A DNA stretch of 43,985 bases from Carboxylicivirga sediminis. Lineage in GTDB: Bacteria > Bacteroidota > Bacteroidia > Bacteroidales > Marinilabiliaceae. A model generated the notes under the pieces. The model was not told where the DNA came from, did not search any database, and worked only from the letters and a program-made list of their open reading frames with translations. The position numbers and the translations under genes were made by a program. Of the stretch, positions 25,810-34,715 are shown one piece after another (positions within the stretch are counted from its first letter, which is position 1; every line of letters starts with the position of its first letter). The stretch covers positions 1 to 43,985 of the forward strand of contig NZ_JAGTAR010000045.1 in assembly GCF_018156225.1 (NCBI RefSeq), read 5' to 3'.

Positions 25810-26544
25810 ATGACACGAATAATAACGCTATTACTGATAGTCTCTTTAAGCATTGTGGGCAAAGCACAAACAGCCGATGAAATCATCAAAAAGATAGACG
25901 ATAACATGTCCGCCGATACGCGCATCGTTGAGTCGAGCATGACTATTCATGGTCGTCGTAACAGTCGCACCATTACATCGGTAAGCTACACCATGGGCAC
26001 CGAAAAATCATTTACCGAATACCTGTCTCCGGCGCGCGAGAAGGGCACTAAAATGCTTAAGCTCGATGACCGCCTGTGGACCTACTACCCGGCCAACGAT
26101 CGCATTGTTCAGATTTCCGGTCACATGCTGCGCCAGTCATTAATGGGGTCTGACTTGTCCTATGAGGATATGATGGATGATCGTAAACTGTGCGATGTAT
26201 ATGCACCAGTCATCGAATCTACCGAAACCATTGACGGGCATAAAGTGTTTGTGCTAAAACTTACAGCCAAGGTGGATAATGCAGCTTACTATTCGCGCAA
26301 GCTATGGGTTGATGAAACCTATTTCTTACCTGTTAAAGAAGAGCTTTACGCCAAGAGTGGTCAGCTGCTCAAACGCACAGTATTGAGTGATTTTAAACAG
26401 ATAAAAGGCCGCTGGTACCCCATGAAGTTTAACTTTAAAGACGTGCTCAAGCAAGGCGACGGCACCGACTGGGAAATCATCAGCATCAAGTTTAATGAAG
26501 AAATTCCTGATTACCTGTTTACCAAAGCGGCTCTGAAGCAGTAA
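25810..26544 (+). CDS. LolA-like periplasmic outer-membrane lipoprotein-sorting protein
   Basis: 244 aa, with signal peptide MTRIITLLLIVSLSIVGKAQ. The mature protein has the all-beta LolA/LolB-like fold pattern of the PF17131-type family: ESSMTIHGRRNSRTITSVSYTMGTEKSFTEYLSPAREKGTKMLKLDDRLWTYYPANDRIVQISGHMLRQSLMGSDLSYEDM (about 41-120) with the characteristic G-S-D-x-S-Y-E-D-M. Such proteins are thought to carry lipids or lipoproteins across the periplasm. It is last in the TetR-headed run after the permeases, which supports an envelope lipid or lipoprotein export role. It is separated from permease 3 by the 21-bp array. Confidence 0.85.
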   Translation: MTRIITLLLIVSLSIVGKAQTADEIIKKIDDNMSADTRIVESSMTIHGRRNSRTITSVSYTMGTEKSFTEYLSPAREKGTKMLKLDDRLWTYYPANDRIVQISGHMLRQSLMGSDLSYEDMMDDRKLCDVYAPVIESTETIDGHKVFVLKLTAKVDNAAYYSRKLWVDETYFLPVKEELYAKSGQLLKRTVLSDFKQIKGRWYPMKFNFKDVLKQGDGTDWEIISIKFNEEIPDYLFTKAALKQ

Positions 26545-26698
26545 AGCATCTGGCGAACTATCGGTTTGTATGTGCAACCTGGGCGGTCATCCAGATTGTT
26601 TCAAATATGAGTTGCGTTATTTTGCTCATCTTTTGAATCAATTTTTGATGGTATATGAGTTGTGTTGAGCAGCTCCTCCAGGTAGCCTTCAATTTATG

Positions 26699-26723
26699 CA
26701 CACTGCACGGTGAGCGCAGTGTG
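26699..26723. terminator. Candidate bidirectional terminator between convergent genes
   Basis: Perfect 8-bp stem (26699-26706 with 26716-26723), 9-base loop, immediately beside the stop codon of the minus-strand gene at 26727. T-runs are weak on both sides. Confidence 0.4.
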
Positions 26724-26726
26724 GTG

Positions 26727-27815
26727 TTATTTCCTCTGGATTTCGTCAATAAAGAAGTTGGCAATCGTGATTGTCGGCTCGGCTGACCAATCGGCATCCA
26801 GGTTGCCAAGCCAAATGACACTCAGTTCCAAATCGGGGTATAGCATGATGGCAGAGCAGCCGCCCGTAATGCCCCCGAGGTGGCCATATAGTCTGTTACC
26901 ACGCTCATCTTTGGTTACCACCCACCCAAATCCTGTATCACTTTCGTTTTCGCCACTGTACTTGTAGGGTGTAAAAAGTAATTGTTGGCTGTTATTATTC
27001 AAATAAGTACCATATTGAAGTTCATTGCACATTTTAGTCAGATCTTCGGCACAGGAAAGTATACCTCCTGAAGTTATTTTGTAACGGTTGTCGAAAAAGT
27101 GCGCATTAATAATTTCGCCTTGGGTGTTTAATTCATAGCCTGATGTACGATTAGGTATTATCTGATACGGATGGTCTGCTATAGAATTATTCATGTTTAA
27201 TGGTGCAAAAAGAGAGTCTTTTAGTAGTTTTTCGAATTTTAGGTTAGTCTGTTTTTCAATATAGGCTGCTGCAATATTGTACCCATAGCTTGAATAGTGG
27301 AACTTATGACCAGGAGTAAACAAAAGCGAATCATCTTTCAGGATGTTTAAGCCTGTTTGAATACTGTGATGGAAGTTAATAGTCAAGGTGTCTTTGGGTA
27401 AATAATGCCTGATGCCAGCAGCGTGGCAAAACAATTGCCTTACAGTAAACGACTCAGGGATATGCTGAAAACATGCAAGTTTATCGTTGACGGCTTGGTC
27501 AATGTCCACAATTCCGTTTTGGTATAGACGTGCTGTTAGGACAGCCGACACAGGCTTAGAGACGCTTGCAATTCTAAATTTGGTCTCTGGACGAACTAGA
27601 ATATTTTGCTCCAGATTTGAATAGCCAAAGCTTTGTGACCAGACTAAGCTGCCTTTGTGTGATACGGCTATCTGCATTCCGGGAACTTTATGTGTTTCCA
27701 TAAAGCCTTCGATGTAGGAATGAGATTTCTCGATGGAGACACTAAAATTGCCAGTTTGATTATTAGAACACGATAGAAGTAGAGTTAGGGCGATAAAAAT
27801 AATTGGCTTGTTCAT
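26727..27815 (-). CDS. Serine hydrolase lipoprotein, beta-lactamase class C fold
   Basis: 362 aa. Signal peptide with lipobox LLLSC (Cys16). The catalytic SxxK is S84-V-S-K87 within RIASVSKP; the second motif is Y174-S-S with YGYN following (N of the usual YxN is Ser, as in many esterase-type members); the third is H312-L-G-G in YGHLGGITGG, replacing KTG. Such proteins are often D-aminopeptidases, esterases or penicillin-binding-like hydrolases; true beta-lactamase activity is unlikely from motif 3 but cannot be excluded. It faces the LolA-like gene tail to tail and is not part of that operon. Confidence 0.88.
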   Translation of the reverse strand: MNKPIIFIALTLLLSCSNNQTGNFSVSIEKSHSYIEGFMETHKVPGMQIAVSHKGSLVWSQSFGYSNLEQNILVRPETKFRIASVSKPVSAVLTARLYQNGIVDIDQAVNDKLACFQHIPESFTVRQLFCHAAGIRHYLPKDTLTINFHHSIQTGLNILKDDSLLFTPGHKFHYSSYGYNIAAAYIEKQTNLKFEKLLKDSLFAPLNMNNSIADHPYQIIPNRTSGYELNTQGEIINAHFFDNRYKITSGGILSCAEDLTKMCNELQYGTYLNNNSQQLLFTPYKYSGENESDTGFGWVVTKDERGNRLYGHLGGITGGCSAIMLYPDLELSVIWLGNLDADWSAEPTITIANFFIDEIQRK

Positions 27816-28025
27816 TTATGTCTGTGTTTCTTATGTTTTAAACTGTTTCTTGGGTATACGCTTCGTAAAACCGATAGTCATTATTGGTAAATCACTACTA
27901 ATTTATGATTTTGTTTGATATGTCTGCGTTTTCAGTTTCATAATATCTGGCTGATGAGTGCTATCTGTTAAGCTGTTTTTTTTATCTGTGAAAGATGTGT
28001 ATAATTTGAATGTGGGTGTAATTAA

Positions 28026-28125
28026 ATGGGGTCAATATCTTATAAAAGTAATATAAATCATGCAATGGGGTTTCAAAAATGGGTTTAGAAATAAAAAATA
28101 CTAATAATTTGTAATAACACCCCAT
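28026..28125. promoter_or_regulatory. ATGGGGT repeats upstream of amtB, one inside the promoter spacer
   Basis: ATGGGGT occurs at 28026-28032 and 28065-28071, and its inverse ACCCCAT at 28119-28125, the last lying between the -33 and -7 boxes. The arrangement suggests an operator for a nitrogen-responsive regulator. No other gene lies in 27816-28292. Confidence 0.4.
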
Positions 28126-28138
28126 ATTTATATATTTG
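28108..28138 (+). promoter_or_regulatory. Promoter of amtB-glnK
   Basis: -33 TTTG (28108-28111) and -7 TATATTTG (28131-28138), spaced 19 bases: a very good Bacteroidota promoter. The leader to the ATG at 28293 would be about 148 bases. Confidence 0.7.
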
Positions 28139-28292
28139 TACCCGAAAACTGATAAATGTCATAATTATTCTGGCAAGGGGAATTGGTATTGCATGTTTGG
28201 TATTTAACATTGTATATCCTAATTGAGCAGATTAAAGTTGGATTTTGACCAATCGAACTGGGCATTGAATCAATAATCTTTATCACATTATT

Positions 28293-29633
28293 ATGAAATT
28301 AAATCTTAGACTGAAAAAAAGAATGTTGGCAACCCTGGCAATTATAATGGGGTTAGGAGGACTGATGGAGTTAAGTGCGCAACCCGGTGTTGATTCTGGT
28401 GCCACGGCCTGGATGATCACCTCTACAGCTTTGGTATTACTCATGGTTCCTGGTCTGGCCATGTTTTACGGTGGACTGGTGCGCTCAAAAAATGTGTTGG
28501 GTACCATGATGCATAGTTTTGCTGCTATGGGCGTCATGAGTGTACTTTGGGTAACAGTTAGTTATAGCATGTGTTTTGGAAGCAGTGTGCTGGGTGGCTG
28601 GTTTGGCTGGAATTCAGATTACGTGTTTTTGCAAGGCATTGATGAAACAATTATGGAAGGTGGCGTACCCGAATATGTATTTTCCATGTTTCAGGGAAAA
28701 TTTGCCATTATTACACCAGCTTTAATAGCAGGGGCATTTGCCGAAAGAGTGAAATTCAGAGGTTACCTGGTGTTTATTACCTTATGGGGACTGCTCGTAT
28801 ATAATCCATTGTGTCACTGGGTATGGGCCGAAGATGGCTTCTTATTTAATATGGGTGCCGATGGAGCAATTGACTTTGCCGGCGGTACGGTGGTGCATAT
28901 TTCTGCTGGTGTAAGCGGATTGGTGGCAGCTATCTACCTGGGGGCTCGTCGTGGTTATCCTCACCGTCAGATGCGTCCTAATAACCTGGTAATGGTAATG
29001 ATGGGTGTTGGACTGCTATGGGTTGGCTGGTTTGGTTTCAACGCTGGTAGTAGTGTTTCTAGCGGATTGAGCACTGCTCAGGCGCTAACTGCAACCCAAG
29101 TGGCTGCCGCAGCTGGTGCGTTAACCTGGATATTAATTGAAGGGTTCCACCAGGGGAAAATGACCGCACTGGGTTTTGCTTCAGGTATATTATCAGGTTT
29201 GGTAGCTGTTACGCCCGCGGCTGGTGTCGTACAGCCTTTAGGAGCCATGGTTTTAGGTGCACTGGCAACCGTTATTTGTTACTTAATGCTCATTGTTAAA
29301 GATAAACTTGGCTACGATGATTCATTGGATGCCTTTGGAATTCATGGAGTAGGCGGTATTGTTGGCGCAATTGCCTTAACCTTTTTTATCCGCGATAGCT
29401 GGATGGCTAATGCTGCTGAAGCAGCCGGAGGAAGCTGGAGTATCTGGCAACAGTTAGGGGTGCAGGTAGCAGCTGTGGCTATAGCAATGGCCTACTCAAT
29501 TGTATTAACCCTGATTATATTGGTGGTAGTTGAAAAGCTGTTCGGCCTTAAGTCAACACCTGAAGAGGAGATGCAGGGATTAGACCATGCTTACCATGGA
29601 GAACGTGGTTATGGCATGTTAAATCCTAATTAA
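28293..29633 (+). CDS. amtB: Ammonium transporter
   Basis: 446 aa Amt/MEP channel for ammonium uptake. The family signature DFAGGTVVHISAGVSGLVAAIYLG (194-217) contains D194 and pore H202; the second pore histidine is H351 in FGIHGVGG. The aromatic gate region WFGFNAGSS (246-254) is also intact. An N-terminal signal-like segment (about 12-30) precedes the eleven channel helices. The cytoplasmic C-terminus (STPEEEMQGLDHAYHGERGYG) is the conserved element that couples to GlnK. glnK follows 186 bases downstream. ATG is preceded by a well-formed promoter. Confidence 0.97.
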   Translation: MKLNLRLKKRMLATLAIIMGLGGLMELSAQPGVDSGATAWMITSTALVLLMVPGLAMFYGGLVRSKNVLGTMMHSFAAMGVMSVLWVTVSYSMCFGSSVLGGWFGWNSDYVFLQGIDETIMEGGVPEYVFSMFQGKFAIITPALIAGAFAERVKFRGYLVFITLWGLLVYNPLCHWVWAEDGFLFNMGADGAIDFAGGTVVHISAGVSGLVAAIYLGARRGYPHRQMRPNNLVMVMMGVGLLWVGWFGFNAGSSVSSGLSTAQALTATQVAAAAGALTWILIEGFHQGKMTALGFASGILSGLVAVTPAAGVVQPLGAMVLGALATVICYLMLIVKDKLGYDDSLDAFGIHGVGGIVGAIALTFFIRDSWMANAAEAAGGSWSIWQQLGVQVAAVAIAMAYSIVLTLIILVVVEKLFGLKSTPEEEMQGLDHAYHGERGYGMLNPN

Positions 29634-29719
29634 TTAACTTATTACTTTTAAGTATTGAGTTAATAAGGTGGCAGGCTGTTCGGCCGCTTTGTAACCAACA
29701 AGAATAAACTATTAAAGAC

Positions 29720-29785
29720 ATGAAACGAACAAGTAAATTTAAATATAAATGGCCAAACAGATGCCTGATTAAAATTTGCTTGTGA
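29720..29785 (+). other. Possible 21-codon leader peptide between amtB and glnK
   Basis: ATG-initiated frame MKRTSKFKYKWPNRCLIKIC-L, strongly basic with seven Lys and three Arg. The 186-base gap also has a 7-bp inverted repeat (29638-29644 with 29661-29667). There is no evidence for translation beyond the open frame. Confidence 0.2.
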
Positions 29786-29819
29786 GTTCCATCTGACAAC
29801 TAAATGTAAAATTACACAG

Positions 29820-30170
29820 ATGAAATTAATAACCGCTATTATACGTTCATACCAGCTGGACCAGGTCCGAGAGAGCCTTATAGCTGCCGGTATTACCAGA
29901 ATTACAGTCAGTCGGGTGTCGGGCCATGGCGCTCAAAAGCGAGAGGAAGTTTACCGTGGTAAAAAAGTAATTCCATCACTTATTCCTAAAATGCGTGTGG
30001 AAATTGCTGTCAATGATGAATTTGTTGATACAACCGTTAATGCCATCATCGAAGGGGCAAAATCGGTAAGCGAGGTAGAGGGAGAAATTGGCGATGGTAA
30101 GATTTTTATAACACCATTAGAGGAGTGCATCCGAATAAGAACCGGTGAAAAAGGCAGTAATGCTATTTAA
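29820..30170 (+). CDS. glnK: PII nitrogen regulatory protein, GlnK-like, without uridylylation tyrosine
   Basis: 116 aa trimeric signal protein that binds ATP/ADP and 2-oxoglutarate and plugs AmtB. Conserved parts: MKLITAIIRSYQLDQVRESL at the N-terminus, T-loop with G35-H-G-A-Q39-K40, Y45-R-G and P56-K57, B-loop GEIGDGKIFI (88-97) and C-terminal RIRTGEKG (105-112). The T-loop is one residue shorter than GlnB and the position of the modified Tyr51 is V50, while the Ser49 position of cyanobacteria is Lys. So covalent control by the GlnD or cyanobacterial type is not expected; effector binding alone should control it. It also has a short extra segment (KSVSEVEG) before the B-loop. Confidence 0.93.
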   Translation: MKLITAIIRSYQLDQVRESLIAAGITRITVSRVSGHGAQKREEVYRGKKVIPSLIPKMRVEIAVNDEFVDTTVNAIIEGAKSVSEVEGEIGDGKIFITPLEECIRIRTGEKGSNAI

Positions 30171-30217
30171 TGAAACTATGGAAGTTCTTCCATAATAACT
30201 CCAAATCTATGAAGCGG

Positions 30218-30250
30218 AAATCCCTCTTGACATTGTGAAGAGGGATTTTT
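30218..30250. terminator. Bidirectional terminator between glnK and the DUF4301 gene
   Basis: Perfect 11-bp stem (30218-30228 with 30238-30248), 9-base loop; T-run after it on plus and an A-run before it giving T on minus. Confidence 0.85.
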
Positions 30251-30267
30251 TATTGAATAGTCAACAG

Positions 30268-31791
30268 TTACTTCTCGGGTTGATGTTGCGGCCTTAGTAA
30301 GTCCATGACTGTTTTAACGGGATTAAAGGTACTGATAGGTACTTCTACAAAAAAGGTCAGCCAATGTGCCATTGCACCATTCCATAAACCAGGTAATTCA
30401 AGCGCTTTAAGTGCATTCCCGTTCTGTGTTTTTTCAGAAATAAAACCGGTCTCAGGATTAACAAACTTCGTCAGGTCAAATTTTTGTCCTTTGTAATCTT
30501 TGGTGTAGCATACCAGATCTACCGGGTTGAAGTGTGTGCTGGCTTTTAATATGGCTTGTTGTTCGGCATTGTTGGGATCTATTTGTGCTCCCTCCACAAT
30601 CTGCAGGTTAATACTGTCATCCTTTTGTTTTACCCAGAATGGTCCTCCGCCAGGTTCGCCTTCATTTTTAACCATGCCACAAACACGTATCGGACGGTTG
30701 AGTTTATCTAATAGTAAGGAACGCTTATCGTCATAAGATAATTGCTCAATGGCCGAACGTTCCATCTGCAGCTCATTTACCAGAAAGTCGACACCTGTAT
30801 TCGTGGCCTCGTCAGATACCTGTTCAAGACCTTTGAGTATGTCGGATATCTGTGCTTGTTTATCCAATACAATACCGGCCAGCACTTGCTTATATGCAAC
30901 CGTATCCTTTTGCAGGTGCTGTGGTACCACATTGTCTATATTCTTAATAAATACGAGTTCTTCCTGCAGATCATTCAGGTTTTCAATGAGTGCCCCATGC
31001 CCGCCAGGCCTGAATAACAATTGTGCTTCATTATTTCTGAATGGTGTATTGTCAGGATTGACAGCAATTGTATCAGTGGATGGTTTTTGAAATGAGAAAC
31101 TCACATCGAATTTAACACTAAACTGTGCTTCTATTTGTTCTTTACCTGCTTCAAGCTGTTGTTTAAAAAGCTCCTCGTGCTCAGGACTAATGGTGAAATG
31201 TATTTTGGCTTTACCGTTTACTTTTGCATATTGTGCCGCTTCCTTCAGATGTTCTTCCAAAGGAGTCAACGCCGATTCAGAACCCATGTGAAACTTAAGC
31301 AGGCCTTTGGGCAGGCTGCCATAGTTCAATCCCTTACCAAGTAAAAGATGCTCTACTACTTGTGTAGCTAACTTTGTGTCAATGTGCTTAGTATCTATTC
31401 TTTTTTGTAAAGCTTTTTCAAGATCATCGATAAAAGCAAATTGTCGAATGTGTGCAAAAAAAACATCATATGGTGCTTGCTGCATCATCACCTCTTTTTG
31501 TTCTTCATTCGCATTAAGAAACTCAAAAAGAGCCTTAAACATACGGGTAGCCGCACCTGATGCTGGCACAAATTTGATTGTATTCAAGCCATTTTTCAGG
31601 GCCTTATTGTATAAATTGATATAATGCTCATGGTCTTGCGGTGATGCTTGTATAATGCCATTGTCAATGGTAGCTGCTTTATGCAACTCAGCAAAAGCAA
31701 ATCCATTTTTGAAATGCTCCAGTTGTTGCTCAATAAGCTTAATATCTATTCCTTTCTTATTAATTTGTTCAAGGTCGTTTTTTGTAAACAT
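30268..31791 (-). CDS. DUF4301 family protein
   Basis: 507 aa cytoplasmic protein without signal peptide or membrane helices. The N-terminal LEQINKKGIDIKLIEQQLEHFKNGFAF followed by KFVPASGAATRMFKALFEFL (75-94) and later LNRPIRVCGMVKNEGEPGGGPFWV is the hallmark of DUF4301, found mainly in Bacteroidota. The G-A-A-T-R-M stretch and KNEGEPGGGPF hint at a nucleotide- or sugar-phosphate-binding site similar to nucleotidyltransferase-like folds, but the reaction is not known. It stands alone, convergent with glnK and divergent from the FadL-like gene. Confidence 0.85.
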   Translation of the reverse strand: MFTKNDLEQINKKGIDIKLIEQQLEHFKNGFAFAELHKAATIDNGIIQASPQDHEHYINLYNKALKNGLNTIKFVPASGAATRMFKALFEFLNANEEQKEVMMQQAPYDVFFAHIRQFAFIDDLEKALQKRIDTKHIDTKLATQVVEHLLLGKGLNYGSLPKGLLKFHMGSESALTPLEEHLKEAAQYAKVNGKAKIHFTISPEHEELFKQQLEAGKEQIEAQFSVKFDVSFSFQKPSTDTIAVNPDNTPFRNNEAQLLFRPGGHGALIENLNDLQEELVFIKNIDNVVPQHLQKDTVAYKQVLAGIVLDKQAQISDILKGLEQVSDEATNTGVDFLVNELQMERSAIEQLSYDDKRSLLLDKLNRPIRVCGMVKNEGEPGGGPFWVKQKDDSINLQIVEGAQIDPNNAEQQAILKASTHFNPVDLVCYTKDYKGQKFDLTKFVNPETGFISEKTQNGNALKALELPGLWNGAMAHWLTFFVEVPISTFNPVKTVMDLLRPQHQPEK

Positions 31792-32025
31792 ATGGTTGAA
31801 TTTTAAAGATACGTAATAATAAGTTTTTTCGATGTTGATAACAAATCAGGGTCGTTAAATTAAGGTCAATTATCGTATCTCGTGTAAGCAGGAATCCCTA
31901 GTGCCTACCCGTTATTCCCCTGAATTTAAAACGTTAGTATAATAGACTAATAGAATAAAAGAACAAAAAGTTCAAATATACTGGTAATCAATTATTTAAA
32001 TGTTTAGATATTTAAAAAATTAGGC

Positions 32026-32033
32026 TATCTTCG
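32026..32033 (+). promoter_or_regulatory. Candidate -7 box for the FadL-like/SGNH operon
   Basis: TATCTTCG differs from TAnnTTTG at one position and lies 44 bases before the ATG, with TTTAG near -33 (32003). The rest of the 285-base divergent gap (31792-32076) is AT-rich with no further element seen. Confidence 0.35.
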
Positions 32034-32076
32034 CCCTGTTAAAATTTCTTAAAAAGTATTCACTAATCATTCTTTT

Positions 32077-33294
32077 ATGAAGAGAATCGGATTATTCTGT
32101 GGGTTACTTATGCTTAGTTTTCAGCTATTTGCTGAAGGTTATCAGGTAAACCTGCAAGGCAACCGGCAGACAGGTATGGGACATACCGGAGCCGGATTAA
32201 TGATGGGCGCCTCAAGCATGCATTTTAACCCAGGCGCATTAAGTTTAATGGATAAAAAGTATGATTTTTCATTGGGCGGTAGTTTTATTTTTTCTAAAAA
32301 TACGTTCCACAAACAAAGTCCATCAGCGTATGAAGCTAAATCGGATAACCCAATGGGAACACCTTTTTACTTCTATGGAGCAACTAAAATAAATGATAAG
32401 CTGGCAGCAGGTCTGGCAGTTACTACTCCTTATGGTAATTCATTAAAATGGGGCGACGATTGGGATGGTAAGTACCTTATTCAGGATATTTCTTTACGTG
32501 CAATTTTTATTCAGCCTACTATTGCTTATAAAATCACCGATAAACTTGGTTTTGGTGTTGGTTTTATGGCCGTAAATGGTAATGTTGATTTAAACAAGGC
32601 ATTGCCAGCTCAGTCTGCCGATGGCGTGGCAAGTGTTAACATTTCCGGTAATACCTGGGCATTTGGTTTTAATGCTGGTCTTTCTTTCCAGGCAAATGAG
32701 CAATTATCATTCGGACTAAGCTACCGTTCAAAAGTGATGGTTGAATTAGATGAGGGAGATGCTGATTTTACAGTGCCACCATCGCTTGGCGGCATATACC
32801 CGGATACCAAATTTCAATCTGAATTACCAATGCCTGCCAATATGACTTTAGGTGTTGGTTATCAGGTGAATGAGAAGCTATTATTGGCTGTAGATCTGCA
32901 GTATGTAGAGTGGTCGGCCTACGAAAGTTTGAACTTCGACTTTGAAGCTGAAACAGTGCCAGATTCGCATAACCAACGTGATTTTGAAAACACCATGATA
33001 TACCGTCTGGGAGCTGAGTATACCTTAAATGAAAAGTTTCAGTTCCGAGGAGGTGTGTATTACGACAGCACACCAATACCTGAAGATTTGCTAACGCCGG
33101 AAACACCTGGCACCAATAAAATTGGTATGTCATTAGGTTGTGGCTATCAAATTAACGATAAGCTATCGCTGGATGCTTCATTACTTTATATCCATGGTAA
33201 CAAGCGTGAAGATGGCTATGCGCCAACCAATTTTTACGGAACATATTACACCAATGCAGTTATTCCTGGTATTGGTATAAATTATTCATTCTAA
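32077..33294 (+). CDS. OmpP1/FadL family outer-membrane transporter
   Basis: 405 aa. Signal peptide ending about residue 19 (LMLSFQLFAEG). The mature N-terminus QVNLQGNRQTGMGHTGAGLMMGASSMHFNPGAL (23-55) is the plug region of FadL-type channels for hydrophobic molecules; the remaining sequence has about 14 amphipathic strands and the terminal Phe (GIGINYSF). The following SGNH hydrolase gene, 13 bases downstream, forms a pair with it that would release acyl chains outside and import them. The substrate is inferred to be a fatty acid or other hydrophobic compound. Confidence 0.92.
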   Translation: MKRIGLFCGLLMLSFQLFAEGYQVNLQGNRQTGMGHTGAGLMMGASSMHFNPGALSLMDKKYDFSLGGSFIFSKNTFHKQSPSAYEAKSDNPMGTPFYFYGATKINDKLAAGLAVTTPYGNSLKWGDDWDGKYLIQDISLRAIFIQPTIAYKITDKLGFGVGFMAVNGNVDLNKALPAQSADGVASVNISGNTWAFGFNAGLSFQANEQLSFGLSYRSKVMVELDEGDADFTVPPSLGGIYPDTKFQSELPMPANMTLGVGYQVNEKLLLAVDLQYVEWSAYESLNFDFEAETVPDSHNQRDFENTMIYRLGAEYTLNEKFQFRGGVYYDSTPIPEDLLTPETPGTNKIGMSLGCGYQINDKLSLDASLLYIHGNKREDGYAPTNFYGTYYTNAVIPGIGINYSF

Positions 33295-33307
33295 AAAAGA
33301 CGGGGTA

Positions 33308-34666
33308 ATGATGAAAAAGATTATATATCAATATATGCTGCTGGCAATTGTTGTACTTTTGGCTGCTTGTGAACCAAAAGTAGACGACTTTAAACCCTCA
33401 AAGGGAACAGCAGATTTTACGAAGTTTATAGCCATTGGAGATTCTTATACAGCAGGTTACACTGATGGTGCTCTGGGACTAAGAGGCCAGCAGGAAAGCT
33501 TCAGTTATATATTAGGACAACAACTGATGTATGTGGGCAGTGAATCATATCATCAGCCATTGGTGCAGGCTGAAGGAAGTGTAGGTACTACCGTTATTGA
33601 TGCACAAGGTACTTTAAACGGTTACTTTGAGCTAAAAGTAACAGAAAGGGGATTATCTCCTGTACCTTCAGTTGGTAATATGGCCATTTTAGCTGAAGAT
33701 GTCTATGATGAAGATAATCAGAATTTTGGTGTTCCTGGAGCGAAAGTTACTCATTTAGTTGCCGCTGGTTATGCTCAGGCTAATCCTTTTTTTGCACGAT
33801 TTGCCAGTTCAGATGTGACACATGTTTTGGGAGATGCTGCTACAGCAAATCCAACATTCTTTAGCTGTTGGTTGGCCGGAAATGATGTGTTGTCGTTTGC
33901 TTTAGCCGGCGGTGTTGGTGGTATTGGCAATGGCGTAACTGACATTACCGATGCTGCAACCTTCGAATCTGCCTTAGCAGCAGTATTAAATACTTTAACA
34001 GCCAAGGGGGCAAAAGGTGTAGTTGGCAATATACCTGATGTGTCATCCATCCCTTTCTTTACAACTGTTCCTTATAATGCTTTTGTAATTGATGCTGCAA
34101 CAGCAGCGGCTTTAAATGCTAAATATGCAGATTACAATACCGCAGCAGAGTCTGTAGGGCTGCCTCCAATGGTTTTTACTGAAGGACCTAATGCTTTTGT
34201 TATTTATGATGAATCAATTCCTGCGCAGCTAGGACATAGAAGACAGGCAACAGCTGATGACAGGCTGTTATTGACTGCTCAGTCTGAGGCTTTGAGCTGG
34301 GGACCAACAAGTGACCCAATTTTAGGTAATGAACTTGTGTTGACAAAAGATGAGCTAAGCATGATAAGTACGGCCACTAACCAGTTTAATGCGATTAGCA
34401 AAAACCTGGCTGATGGTTTTGGTTTAGCTTTCTTTGATGCTAATGCATTAATGAAGCAGCTAAGCACCACCGGAATAATTATTGATGGACATCACTATAC
34501 TGGAACTTTTGTGACAGGAGGTATATTTTCTTTAGACGGTATTCATGCAACTGGTCGTGGTTCGGCTATTATTGCCAATGCCATGATTGATGCTATAAAT
34601 GATACTTACGGCTCTACTGTGCCACGAGCCAATATTAATGATTACGATATGGTAAAATTTCCTTAA
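33308..34666 (+). CDS. SGNH/GDSL hydrolase lipoprotein
   Basis: 452 aa, starting at one of two adjacent Met (33308 or 33311). Lipobox LLAAC (Cys21). The GDSL fold's block I is G44-D-S46-Y-T-A-G with nucleophile Ser46; block III is G191-N192-D; block V D410-x-x-H413 in DGIHATGRG supplies the charge relay. A long insertion between blocks III and V is rich in Ala and Thr. Function: probably a lipase or esterase at the outer membrane. It is co-transcribed with the FadL-like transporter and closed by a strong terminator. Confidence 0.92.
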   Translation: MMKKIIYQYMLLAIVVLLAACEPKVDDFKPSKGTADFTKFIAIGDSYTAGYTDGALGLRGQQESFSYILGQQLMYVGSESYHQPLVQAEGSVGTTVIDAQGTLNGYFELKVTERGLSPVPSVGNMAILAEDVYDEDNQNFGVPGAKVTHLVAAGYAQANPFFARFASSDVTHVLGDAATANPTFFSCWLAGNDVLSFALAGGVGGIGNGVTDITDAATFESALAAVLNTLTAKGAKGVVGNIPDVSSIPFFTTVPYNAFVIDAATAAALNAKYADYNTAAESVGLPPMVFTEGPNAFVIYDESIPAQLGHRRQATADDRLLLTAQSEALSWGPTSDPILGNELVLTKDELSMISTATNQFNAISKNLADGFGLAFFDANALMKQLSTTGIIIDGHHYTGTFVTGGIFSLDGIHATGRGSAIIANAMIDAINDTYGSTVPRANINDYDMVKFP

Positions 34667-34690
34667 TGGGAATTGATATATGAGTGGTGA

Positions 34691-34715
34691 AAGGAGGGGT
34701 AACCCTCCTTTTTTT
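34691..34715. terminator. Bidirectional terminator after the SGNH hydrolase gene
   Basis: Perfect 8-bp stem (34691-34698 with 34703-34710), tetraloop GTAA, then seven T, overlapping the stop region of the convergent gene at 34714. Confidence 0.88.

Noticed and set aside
26727-27815. True class C beta-lactamase
   Set aside because: The third motif is HLGG rather than KTG and YSS replaces YxN, as in general serine hydrolases of this fold.
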